Of a stretch of DNA of 64,000 nt, positions 22,886 through 35,072 are shown piece by piece; position 1 is the stretch's first letter; each line of letters begins with the position of its first letter. Source of the DNA: Enoplosus armatus (taxonomy: Eukaryota > Chordata > Actinopteri > Centrarchiformes > Enoplosidae). The stretch covers positions 18,555,946-18,619,945 of the forward strand of contig NC_092193.1 of NCBI RefSeq assembly GCF_043641665.1, written 5' to 3'. A program made the translations under genes and the position numbers. The notes under the pieces were generated by a model. The model had not been told where the DNA came from. It searched no databases and saw nothing but the letters and a program-made list of their open reading frames with translations.

Positions 22886-25800
22886 ATGGATTCTCCACGG
22901 CAATCCAAGAAGGCTAACCTGAATCGAGAGCCAAAGCGCAGCCAGAATCAGTCAAGCATTCCTCCTCAGAAAGATGCCTATGCCAGGCTTCTCAGCCAGC
23001 ACTGCAGCAGCAAGTTCAGTCTGTATCTGGAACAATATGCAAAGGACACGTCTTTTCAAAGGGAAGGAAACGGGCCGAGCACACTGCCCAAAGCCCAGAG
23101 TGACAAGCTGAACATACCGCAGCGGAAAAGGGACCAAGTGCCCAATGATTTCTCTGATTCGAGTGACTTCTCCCCCTCTTCCATGAAAACTAAAGGAGAG
23201 GAGAGTTCACTGTCTTTGTACATGGAGAAACTAAGCACCCGCAGTCCTCAGCAGGACTGTGAAAGGAAGCAAGGTGTATCTGACAGGCAGCGACGGGGGC
23301 AGAGAAGGGACACCACCACCAGCCACGATGGAGACATCGAGTCTGGCGAGGAACTCGGCTCTTTGAAACCCAGCGATTCAAAGAAACACCAGAAGCAGCA
23401 GCAGAGGAAAAACAAAGACTCTAAAGAGACTGACTCATTTGTTGGACGTCCCCAGTCCCCACAGAAAGCCAGTACAAGTGGACAGGAGCAAGAGATGATG
23501 GCCAAGTCAAAGAAGAAAAACCTGCCAAAGCACCCAGAAGAGGAGAAAAGCCGAGATGGGACAATAAAATCTGGGGTTGACGCTCAGATGTCGAGGCCCA
23601 AGTCCCCTCATGGTAAAGACAAAAAACAGCAGCAGTCCAGAGGTAAATTGTGAGCTAGTTTTTGAGATGTTAATTCTCAGCAGCTGGGCAAAGATAATGT
23701 GTTTTTATACATATGATGAGTTAAAGTTGAGTTAAATCTTTTTCAGCTTCTCCTGCTGACAAGAGTAAGAACAAAGGAGGCAGAGGATCAAAGAAACAAG
23801 TGTTTGAATCCTACATGACGTCTGAGGAGGTGACCCATGGCCTTAAGAGAGGAGAACTCATTCAGGTACAAACCCAGAGTTACTGTTCCTGAGACTTTAT
23901 TAAAATCTATATCAAGTCCATATTGAGTATGGATGAAATTACTCAAGGTGGTCACGCTATTTGGGTATACAAGTTTTATAAAAAGCTGTATTTTGTTCCT
24001 CCTGTATACAGATTAAAACCATATCTAAATGCCACTTAGTTCAAGGTCAAGTTCTTAAGCTAGACCTTGAAGGAAGTGGCACTTAAACACCTGTTGTAGT
24101 AACATTTCTAATTATTACAGCAGTGAATCACACAGTGTGTTTCTTTCCTTTCTCTGCAGGGACAGTTAAGAATCAACCCAAAGAAATTCCAAGAAGCTTT
24201 CGTCCCATCTCCTGTGAGTTTGACACGTTCTGTTTTGCTGCTTCAACAACTTGTTTAATGGGTTCTATAAAAGCACCTTATAGATAACCTGTTGTACTGT
24301 GTAATAAATGTGATTTCATTCTATCAGTTAGTACATTAACATCTGTCTGGAAAGGTTTATACCAAAAGTTAAAAGATGGGCAGGAGACGAACAATCTCTT
24401 TTTTATGTTCGCAGGATGACACACGGGATATATTTCTGGATGGGATTGTAGCTCGCAACAGGGCGCTGAATGGAGACATTGTGGTGGTGCAAATCCTCCC
24501 CCGGGAGCAGTGGAAGGTAGACTACATTTACCTATCTATGCATGGTATACTTAATATAATTAATGGTAATGGACTTTTCCACAGGGCAGCAAAACACACC
24601 AGTAGTGACTGTATCAGCAGATGATGAATGTTATGTGTCTGTCTAGGTTGTGAGGTCAGATACTGACTGTGAGGGCGCCAGTGAGTCAGAGTCCCAAAGA
24701 GAGAACATGGTCCAAGCAGTGAAGAAGAAGGCACAGCGCACCCCCAGGCCTGATGTTACTATGGAAGACCAGCATAGCGACCAGGATGAACTCATCAGAA
24801 AAGCTCAGAATGTCACGCTCACTGACACAGGTACTGTGACAGAGTTGGGATATAGGAACTGTGGTATCATAGTATAACAATTCAGCAGGTATTTGGTAAT
24901 GGTCAGTGAACTCGATGTTCGAAGGTTTATTTACTGGTCTGAAGAGAGTATCAATGCACAGAAGCAAAAACAATAGTTCAGCTAATACATCTTGATTTGT
25001 CCTTTCATCTGATGGAAATAGGGGAACCTCTGGAGGACCCCTCACCCCCACGATCCAATGGGGAAATACTCCAAAAGACTGCTAAAGTGAGCTTCCCGCC
25101 TATCTGTTGTGCTGTATTTCTTATTCACCTCTTCCTTTCTTGTCCAAGCATTTCCCAGATAAAATAACCACACTAATACAGGGGAAGCAATGGCAGGGGA
25201 ATGACAAAACGTTTATATATGACTTGTATGTGCTGGAAGATTTAATATCCATCTGAGCCCTCAAGGTTCCTCATGTAAAACTAATCCAAAGTGAAAGACT
25301 TTGACAAAATGCAGATTTATTCCCAACCTTGTTTAAAACTCAAATAAGTTATGCTAAGTTGCCACAACAATTTCACAATAAAGGCTACACATTTCTCGTC
25401 ACTGAAATGCTTTAACTATGAAAAGAAAGTTCAAGAAATTTGCGTTAACATGAGATCATAAAACTTCTCTTTCGCTTTCAAAACCAAACTTTGGCCTTAC
25501 ATCACTATATTTCCGTTTATCATTTGTCTGCCAGGTGGTGTACATTGTTGAAAAGAAGCACTCGAGAGCTGCGACAGGCTTCCTGAAATTCCTACCAGAT
25601 AAGCCTTTTGCCATGTTCTCCCCCGTGGACCACCGGGTGCCACGGATTAACGTTGTCCTTGCTGACTGCCCCGAAGACTTCAGTTCCCGCCCGGGCGACT
25701 ACACCAACACCTTGTTCATAGTTCGGATCACCAACTGGGCTGCCGACAGCAATTTTGCAGAAGGGTGAGTTTATTATTGAAAGCTTGATGCAGGGAAGCT

Positions 25801-28800
25801 TTTCAACAGCGTAACAGCCAACCTGACTCTCTCCTCATGTTTCCTCCAGTCGACTCGCTAAGACACTGGGTCAAGCTGGAGAAATCGAACCAGAGACAGA
25901 GGGCATCCTGACAGAGTACGACGTAGATTTTTCGGAGTTCTCAGATGAGGTGTTAGACTGCCTACCCAAGAACCTGCCCTGGACCATCCCACCTGAGGAG
26001 ATGAGACAGAGGAGAGACCTGAGGTAGGACTGTGAATCTCATACATGCCTCTGTCGCTCTACATCCTTTTCTGTTTTTTTTTTATAAATATGTTCTTTGA
26101 GTGGAAACACTAAAGGAGAGATGTGAGCTCTATAGACCCAGACCCCTAACACATGACTATGTTTATTTTGCTGATAATTGGACTACTAACCAATTCAAAC
26201 TTTGTCATCCAATGACAGCAGTGTGCTGTATTAAGTCTGAATTTAGGTCATATGATTCTCAAAGTACTGTTTTATCACGTGTAGGAAGGAGTGCATCTTC
26301 ACAATCGACCCTGCTACCGCCAGAGACCTGGACGATGCTCTGTCCTGTAAACAGCTCCCGGATGGTAAACTACCTTAACTCTGTATCTTGATGATGATGA
26401 TGATAAATTGTAGATATAGATGCTGTTTTTACTTGGAGATGGGAGGTTTTGTCATAGACTGTCCATTTAACAGGTAACTTTGAGGTGGGAGTCCACATTG
26501 CAGACGTGAGTTATTTTGTGGGGGAGGACAACACTCTGGATGCCATCGCCAGCCAAAGAGCAACTAGTGTGTACATGGTTCAAAAGGTGAGCGCTCCTTT
26601 ACACTTTTTTATGTGAATAATTTGCTGCTTCACATGGTATCGTACTTGAAACTGCTAGTTGATCTGACCAAATTTTACTGCATTATATGGCTTTTTTCAT
26701 ATAACCCACTTGTTTTGTCACTGTCCAGGTGATCCCCATGCTGCCCAGGCTGCTGTGTGAGGAGCTGTGCAGTCTGAATCCTCGCACCGACAGACTGACT
26801 TTCTCTGTCATTTGGAAGATCACACCGGAGGGGAAGGTATGACCATTTCAAAATTCTTGGGCCTGTTGGAACTGCACTCCATCAATGAAATGTAAAGAGG
26901 AGTAAAATATCTGATGGCTGATTGATTCACTTCACCTGCCAACCGACCCCCCCCCCAGATCCTGAGTGAGTGGTTTGGCCGCTCAGTCATCCGCTCCTGC
27001 GTGAAGTTGAGTTACGACCATGCTCAGAGCATGATCGAGGCCCCTGAAAAGATGTTCTCTGCTGAGGAGCTGCCACCTGCGGACCCTGAGCACCCCATTG
27101 ATGAGATCCACCTGGCTGTGCTCAACCTGCACACCATTGCTAAGAACCTCCGGGCTCAACGCTTCTCAGGAGGAGCCCTCAGACTAGACCAGGTTAGTCC
27201 TCGTTGCCTTGCGTTTGAATTTGTTCATGTTTTGTTTCGTAGTCTTTATAATCTCTGTTAATGTGTCTGTTTTTGGTAGGGTTTCCTTTCATAGTTAAGA
27301 TATGGGGCATGGTAAATTCTGTGCAGCTTTTGATCATGGTTTCTCCTCTCATGTTCCCTTTATTTCAAGGGTTAGAGTTCATAAAAGATAATGTAAGAGT
27401 TAGCTGGAAGAGATTTACAAGATTATTAAGAAACAAGACCCAGTGTATTCAGTTTGTCAGGTTTCTGACATTATTTTCTCTACGCGCTGTGTTTGTTTTT
27501 TTTCCAGTTGAAACTGTCTTTCACCCTGGACAAAGAGACCATGATGCCTCAAGGCTGCTATGTTTACCAGTACAGAGACAGTAACAAGTGAGTAACAAAC
27601 CCTCCTCAGATACATGTCTGTGTCTGCTTCTCTTCCAAAATGAACATTTATTTGACATGACACACGTAGCTTCTGGTGAAATATATTTCTGAATCAGTCT
27701 GAGTGCTTGAGGATCAGTCCTCCTTTGTTTCTGTTTCCAATTTCCCTCCTTTCCATTCAACTATATCATCCATAAATTGTTCTCTAGGCTGGTGGAGGAG
27801 TTCATGTTACTAGCTAACATTGCCACAGCCCACCACATCCACCGCAAATTCCCTGAGGTGGCCCTGCTCAGACGCCACCCTCCACCGAAGGCCAAAATGG
27901 TGGATGAGCTGCAGGAGCTTTGCGACCAGCTGGGAATCGACATTGATCTGTCCTCTGCGGGAGCGTTGCATGTCAGTACTCATTTCCATTCTAATATCTC
28001 AAAAACACCAAGACTTTTGTCCAAAACACAAGGTTTCGATTTTATTTAAGTGATCAAATTCAAAATGACAGCATTACAGGTATTACATTTCTTGCCCATG
28101 TGATGTCCTAATGTTTGCTAGCTCTTTTACATGATCACATAAGGAAATGGTGGAAATGTGGCTCTGATAACAATTAGACTGAACTTTACTCCTGTAAAAT
28201 AACTTTATTGTGTTGTATTGGGTATTTTACATCTCACCAGGGATATCACTCACTCACAATAATTAATGAAAATGATGTGATAAAGTATAATAACAAATAT
28301 TAATACTTAAAATCTCTTTTCTGCTTTTCCATCATGCAGAAGAGTCTCAATACTGTTCTTGGCGATGATGAGTATTCCACTGCCAGAAAAGAAGTCCTCA
28401 CCCACATGTGCTCCAGACCCATGCAGGTTAGAGCTCAGTAACCACTGCTGAAGGAATTTAAACTTTTCAATATAAAAACAATATATATATATATATATAT
28501 ATATTTTTATTTATTTATTTTTTTTTTTTTTTCTATCATTGAACCTTTCCAGTAATATTGCTGTGTTTTAATCTGGGTTATTGGTGTTTCCCAGATGGCG
28601 ATGTACTTCTGTACAGGTGTACTTAAGAATGAGCAGTTTTTTAAGCACTACGCCCTCAACGTTCCTCTCTACACTCACTTCACATCACCCATTAGACGGT
28701 ACGCTGACATCATTGTCCACCGGCTGCTGGCTTCTTCACTGAGTGAGTATCTTCTCTGCAAGTCTCTCTTGGACACACAAAAGACACACATTCTTTCTTT

Positions 28801-30333
28801 TCTTTTAACAGTGCTGCAGTCGTATTTGCTGACGGACAAAGAAACGGACAAAGCGGCCTCAGATATCTCGCATTGTTTGTGCTGTTGCCTTTGCCATTGT
28901 TTCTGCGCTTCCTGCCTCTGTCTGCTCCGACTGTGTGTGTGTGTGTCTGTCAGTTTAATATGTTTGATAATTGTTTGTTTGTCTCTGTCCATTGAATATC
29001 TGCATGCAGGTTGTGGGCCTAATTTGGGTCTGTCAACAGAAGAAGTTCAAAAACAGGCATCACGTTGTAATGACAAGAAGATGGTGTCCAAGAAGGTCCA
29101 GGAGCTCAGCTCTGAGCTCTTCTTTGGAGTGTTTGTGAAGGTGGGTAGCCAAAACACAACACGCTGTCAACAAGGTAAAAAACATACATTTGACTGCTGC
29201 TAGTTTATTTTTGCCCTCTTACAGCGGCCACAGCCACAAACTGCTTATGAAATGTGGTTTACAAACATTTATTAACTACCTTGTCTGTTTTATCTCAAAA
29301 AGAAAATAGAATCATAAATAATATTTAATATTTTTCCTGTCGTTTGAGCTCCTGATTTCAATAATGTTGGTTCACATTTGATATTATGCCTAAAATGTGA
29401 AATAAGCTGAGGTCTTTTTTTTGGTCTGTGCTCCACAGGACTGTGGCCCTCTGGACTCTGAGGCCATGGTGATGGGGGTGCTGGATCAGTCCTTTGATGT
29501 GCTGGTTCTCCGGTACGGAGTGCAAAAACGCATCTACTGCAAGGTCAGCTCCAATAGACTCCATTTACAGGGAACAGTTTCAGTCTTAATATGTACATTT
29601 GTGCATTGTGCAGAAGTGTTTTTAGGTATTGCCTTTTATGTTCTTAAAAACTCTTTTGTATGCATTTTTGGCTGTTTTATTATGCAGTTGACATAATTAG
29701 AGATATTCTAATATTATATTATTTAGCCAAAAAAAAGAAGCTCATTGAGGAGAGAGAAATGAGACAGTTTCATCTGAAACAGTTTGAAACCATTTTTTTC
29801 CCCACCTTCAGTCTGTTGCGGGCCTGGACTCGTTCCACCATCATAAGGTGGGAAAGAAATCCGAGCTGACTCTGGTCTGGACGCCAGAGGACTTAGAGAA
29901 ACCTCCAGTAGAGCAGGTGAGAACCACAGACACTGAACATGGTGTTGTTATGGTGTGGCCAATAGGAGAATTAAAATAGAATTTAAATTGAGAAATTAAT
30001 TTCAGGTTTTAAAGGTCTTCACTGGGTGATCATATTTTGAAGGGACTTCAAAACAACAGTAATATGTGATGAGACAATTCTTTTCAAAAAAAATGACAGC
30101 ATAAAGATAAAAAACAGGTGAAAACAAGATTACTAGCTGATGCAGCTAGCTGGGGTTAGGATGGTTAGAAAGTGAGAAAGTCAACGGACGGTGTAAATTG
30201 CAATAATCATCATTTCTGTTTCCACTTACAGGTCATTTCAATCTTCACGTTAGTGGAGGTGCAGCTCAAAGCGGACAGTGCACCCATGAAATACAGTGCG
30301 GTGCTCAAGAGGCCTGAGGAGAACGGATCATAA
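22886..30333 (+). CDS. dis3l2: DIS3-like exonuclease 2 (Dis3l2), complete, 20 coding exons
   Basis: Cytoplasmic 3'-5' exoribonuclease that degrades oligouridylated RNAs such as pre-let-7. Exons: 22886-23642, 23747-23865, 24160-24213, 24415-24516, 24647-24830, 25022-25086, 25535-25764, 25850-26023, 26285-26364, 26474-26586, 26729-26836, 26959-27192, 27508-27587, 27788-27971, 28340-28426, 28595-28742, 29010-29140, 29439-29543, 29812-29916, 30232-30333. All junctions are GT-AG and keep frame, giving 1053 residues. There is a basic, Ser/Lys-rich N-terminus (1-267) and no PIN domain, as expected for DIS3L2. Cold-shock regions follow (FESYMTSEE, then [16 protein letters not shown] from 428). The RNB domain has catalytic aspartates in [14 protein letters not shown] (Asp570, 576, 578, 579). 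An S1 domain (about 940-1030) includes [16 protein letters not shown]. The start ATG is the first in the exon after the acceptor, in moderate context. Confidence 0.96.
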
Positions 30334-32346
30334 ACACATCAGCGTGCCACAGAGCACACAAACACTTGCACATTTTCTTTTGTTGATTGCTAGAAAGTGA
30401 CATGTAGAAGCAGTGTTACTGTGGTGAGCAGGGAAATCACAGATCAGGTCAGAGTCACATTCATTTGAAATTCCCACCAAGTTTCAGTTTTAACTTGAAG
30501 GCCCATTACAGTGTGTTTGTTTTTTTTGTTTTTTTCATATGTTGGCCCACTTACTGTAAATAACCCACACACATGTACACGACTGCTGCCCATTTTCCAA
30601 GGTATGTTATTGAGTTTAATATTCTTGAATTTGCTGTGAAAGGAGCACAGGTTTAAGGTATAGAAGACAAGTTGACTTTAATCCTTCAGACGTTAATAGA
30701 AATATGTATCTTAAACTTAAAAGGAAGTTATAGATGTACCATGCTTTGGAAAGTGGTGGTCTGTATGATTTATAGTAAGTGGTTTGATGACATGTGAACA
30801 CTGATTTATCCATTTAAGCCTTCATGAACTCATGAATTGGCAGACTTTTATGTAATTCAGTATGGACTTCAAATTGAATTGTGACCCAGATCTGACTGTG
30901 AAGAAACCAATGAAGCGATGAGTTTTATTTTGCAGTTGATTTATTGACCCAATGAGGACCGCTTTGATGTGATAGAACTGTCGGTGCACAGTCGAATGTG
31001 CAAGAGCAGAATTTTAACTATTTTCAGTCATATCAATGACTGCTTTTCTGATTCTAGATTGAGGAGAGACCCATATTTGTATTTGCAAAGCAATAGAGTT
31101 CACCACACCTCTAAAGTTGACTTATTTTGGCTTTCTTTGATTGGCTGTGATATAACTTGTTGTGGCCTTGTGAGTGAAACTACATGGATCAAACTGTAAA
31201 AATGTAGCAGTAATTACAAAACCTTTGACTATATCAGATTCAAAGAACAGGTATATTAACATTTGCATAGAAACAATACCAGCTACCACATGCCATCAGT
31301 GACTTTTTATATTGCCGTATGTATTTATAGTGATTTATGTAGGAAGAGTTTTGTTGTGGGCTGCGAATGAACGGCCTCTTCAGGTGTGACATGTCAGTCA
31401 TGAAGTAGAGCTCACAGGACTTTTCATTTCATTTAACTTCTCAATGAATCTAACATATCGTTCTAGTCTAAACTAACATTTCTGTATTCAGTGTGCCAGA
31501 CAGGCCAAAGCTTAATCTATCTACTTACTGTTATTGTTCTTACGTCAAAACATGGGAAAGACTTGAATGTGAGTTGCTGCTGAGAAACGGTTGGTGGCCT
31601 TGAGATCTTAATGTATTTTATTTTTGCTCATGTGCTTTGTGCTTCCAACTGTTGTTTGTGTTTTTGTGTTTTATGCTCAGACTTGATTTGTGCAGCACAA
31701 AGACTTTTGGATGCCATTAATATCAACTTTGAAATTCAGCCTTAATTTAAGAGCAAAGATAAAACAACGTTTGAGTGCTGCAGCACATTTTAAAATGGCC
31801 TCCCCTTTTTGCTTTCACTGAGTCAACATGCCTCTCTTTAGTCATTCAGATTTTAGTAAAACAGTGCTATGTAGTGTCATACAAATTAGCTGCTGCGTCT
31901 GCACATTTTTGTTTTATTTCTGGATATCAAATCTTGTTTGTAGGACAGATTGTTTTTAGGCGTGTCAGATTTCCGAAAGAACGCCAGCTAATATTTTTAA
32001 GTTATTTTGTTTTCTGTGGACCGACCGTTTTTGTGACATGAGCTTTAAATGTGTTTTAAACCAGCAAGTTAAGTGCTAGTGCAAAACGACTATACTGACT
32101 TAGTAGGATGTGTGTTTATGTGATCAGGATCGGAAAAAATAATTTCTCACATTTGAAAACCTGAGAATGCAGTTGCAAGTCAAAAGTAAATTCAAATACA
32201 ATTTCTGTGTGTTTTGCAAAGTTATGTTGTGACATGTAACTTTGATTCTGATCAGTATTCAAAGTGCATTTGTACTCACCTGTACGCTGTACGCTAAAAC
32301 ACCATACTGAGCAATAGCTAGTTGTCTTTGTCTCTAGGTAAATAAA
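30334..32346 (+). other. dis3l2 3' UTR and candidate polyadenylation signal
   Basis: AT-rich unique-looking DNA follows the TAA. The first clear AATAAA is at 32341-32346, which would give a 3' UTR of about 2 kb. A further AATAAA lies near 32525. No gene is seen in the stretch. The true end needs transcript data. Confidence 0.4.
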
Positions 32347-32625
32347 TGCATATATGAAATCCATTGAGCAAAAAAAATGACCCAAGCTGTGTTTTTTTTC
32401 CCTCCTGAATACTAGTTTATACTACTCAGACACTAATGTATGAGTGATCCCTGCTGCCAGTGACACACTGATGACCCCTAATTAACCACACTGGCACTGC
32501 CTTCCTCTGTGTTGTTTATATAGCAAATAAACAGAGAATCTGTGGTTTTTATTACCAGGGAGTGTCTGTGACTAATCCACCATAAACCCTCCTCATCAGC
32601 ATATAGACGATAGTGAGGTGGGGAC

Positions 32626-32657
32626 TTACGTCACGGATGATGACCTGCCTTTATAAA
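32626..32657 (+). promoter_or_regulatory. Candidate TATA/CRE promoter, possibly for myo7b
   Basis: A CRE-like TTACGTCA (32626-32633) is followed 16 bases on by a TATA-box-like TTTATAAA (32650-32657). A donor-like CAG/GTATGC occurs near 32784, so an untranslated exon could run from about 32680. The first myo7b coding exon has an AG acceptor at 35045-35046, so it needs an upstream exon. The link between the two is inferred. Confidence 0.3.
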
Positions 32658-32789
32658 CTACAGGTATATTCCACACCCAGTGAAATAAAACTGATGAGTT
32701 TTGTTTTCCTCCAATCTGCCTTCTTTTTTTCTTTTTTTTTTTTTTTTACAGAAAAGATTTTATGACTTTTCATGGCATTTCAGGTATGC

Positions 32790-33715
32790 TTAAAGCTGCT
32801 ATAATCAATATTTTTTTGTATCAACAATGAATCACATGACTACTTGGGTTATTTGTAGTGATGAACGCAGATAATTATCACCCGACTGTGACTTATCCCC
32901 GAAATCTACGGAGCTTTAAAGTATCATTGTTTGGTTGTAATGCCCGCAACTTAAACGTTTTGGTTCACTGTCACTGCTTTTTGGAGCTGTTACCAACGAA
33001 GAAGCTCAGATAAAGCCACTGTAGACTCCCTGTCCAGGATCAAACGGCAGACAAAGTTAGCGACTAACTTTGCTACTAGCTAGTTAACAAATGGAGCATT
33101 TAGCTAGGGGCTGAACAGCCGGGTTTTTCCAGCAGAACAGAGCTAAAAGGAGAGTAAATACAAGGTAGACACAAAAACGACTATATTACTGCTAATGTTG
33201 CTGGATGTGTAAATAAGCAGCTCTTTGCTAGGAGGTTCGGCACATCAACATAAAAGCAGTAATTTGCTTGTTTCCGCTGCCCCCAAGCAGCCATAAAAAT
33301 CAGTTATTTCAGGTTTAAATAGTTTTGTATTATTATTAGTTATGTATGGTTGTTTGTTTTGTTATTTGTCTTCGTCTTTCTTTTAACCAGCCAATGGAGG
33401 GTTGTTTTTCAGACACGGACAATTCCATAGCTCAGCTCTTTCAAATTGAGCCTTTGTAACTGTTGTTGAACAGCAGTCTCTGTAGCCCCAAGACCATAAC
33501 GTGATAATGGTAAATGCCAAAGGTTTGCTAACGGTAGCCCCCATGAGCTACCGGTCATACCAGACCAGTTAAGGCTGTAGCAGTAAAATCCTTGAGTAGT
33601 TTGAATAAAGCAAAGGTGCTTTTTATTGGTTACAAATTTAACTTTTCATTTGCAAGAAGAAGGCAGTGTTATTTCTTCCCTTCAAATGTTGCATAGCACC
33701 ACTTTAAAATTTAAA
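32790..33715. repeat. Probable dispersed teleost repeat
   Basis: The segment around 33060-33250, with 'tagcgactaactttgctactagctag', 'atggagcatttagcta', 'cagagctaaaaggagagtaaata' and 'gtaaataagcagctctttgcta', resembles a repeat I know from many fish genomes. The outer limits are guesses, based on GCTGCTATAATCAATATTTT at the left and GTTGCATAGCACCACTTTA at the right. Confidence 0.4.
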
Positions 33716-34044
33716 ATTGCCTGCTGTTGTCGTCTGAAGACGTCATAACTCTGGTTCCATTATGTCATCAAGAGTGAAGTCAAAGGTCAGGCTGATGAGC
33801 TGAAACAGGAAGTTAATCTTATATCCACATTAAGCAGTGTTGAACGGACCCACCTTTGGAACATCACCAAGTAGCACGTGCAACTGCAGTGTGCAAGTGT
33901 TTTGCTTTACGAGAGTTTTTATTTTCCTCCTCTAACCACCTTGCAAAGAATTCCTTATCAGAGCTGAACACACTGATGCCAGTGAATAACCAGCAGTGAC
34001 TCCCATCTCAGCTGAGTGTACTTTCTTGACTTCTTGACTTGACT

Positions 34045-34176
<132 letters not shown>

Positions 34177-35072
34177 GTGCAGATAACTCATGTTTGCGTA
34201 TTAGAGGGAGGCTACAGTATATTGGGAATATACTGCAGAATGTGACTTAAATGACAGAGAAACTGAAGTATCTCATGAGAGAAACCTGGTCCTCCTTCAG
34301 CAAAACAGATAGTTTAATCTTATATTTGCTATCTTTATTGCAGCGACAGTCCATGAGATGCCCAGCAGTGTCTGCTCTGATTTACACAGCCAGGGTCCAA
34401 AGGCTGCACATAAATTCATTACAACACTCGTTGTTTGACCATGGCCAATCTACGTCAAGGCCATTTACATAAAGAGTTGTTTAATATCAGTGTATGAATG
34501 TGCTGTTATTGCCCTAAAACTCAGGATTGTATTTGAACAACATAACTGGCATTGATTGCTCATATCAGGCTCAGAAGATTTCCCCCATCAGGGAAAGAAA
34601 GAAAGAAAGAAATGGGATCAATGTGTGCTAGGAAACCACCCCCTGGATGACAAGACTGTCACGCACCTCTGCGATCGCTTTCTTCTTCTCTTCCTTTCTG
34701 TCACAGGCGGTTCAAAGTCAAAGTGCCATAAAAACCTATCTGTCCGTCATAGGAGGGCTGCGTTTTCTTCTTCCTCATACTGAGACAGATTCAAGAGGAC
34801 GTTAAGACAAGCAGCAGCTCCATGACAGGCTGAGCGAAGTGGGAATTAATCACTGATAAAAAGGATTTTAGGTAGACCTCTGCATTGTTTTGTGTATGTT
34901 ACAGTAAGTGCTTTGTTATTCTGTTACCTATGTACACCTTCGCTAGTGGCATTGAGCACAACAGTGGGCTTTGTAATGAATAACGTGTAACACAGCCGAG
35001 AAAAAAACAACTGCTTGCAACTCACCATATGGATTTCTTTGTTTAGGGAGTAGGAAAGCTGCACATTTTGTG

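Noticed and set aside
31775..32041. 88-codon open frame after dis3l2
   Set aside because: Within the presumed dis3l2 3' UTR, with no homology; AT-rich chance frame.
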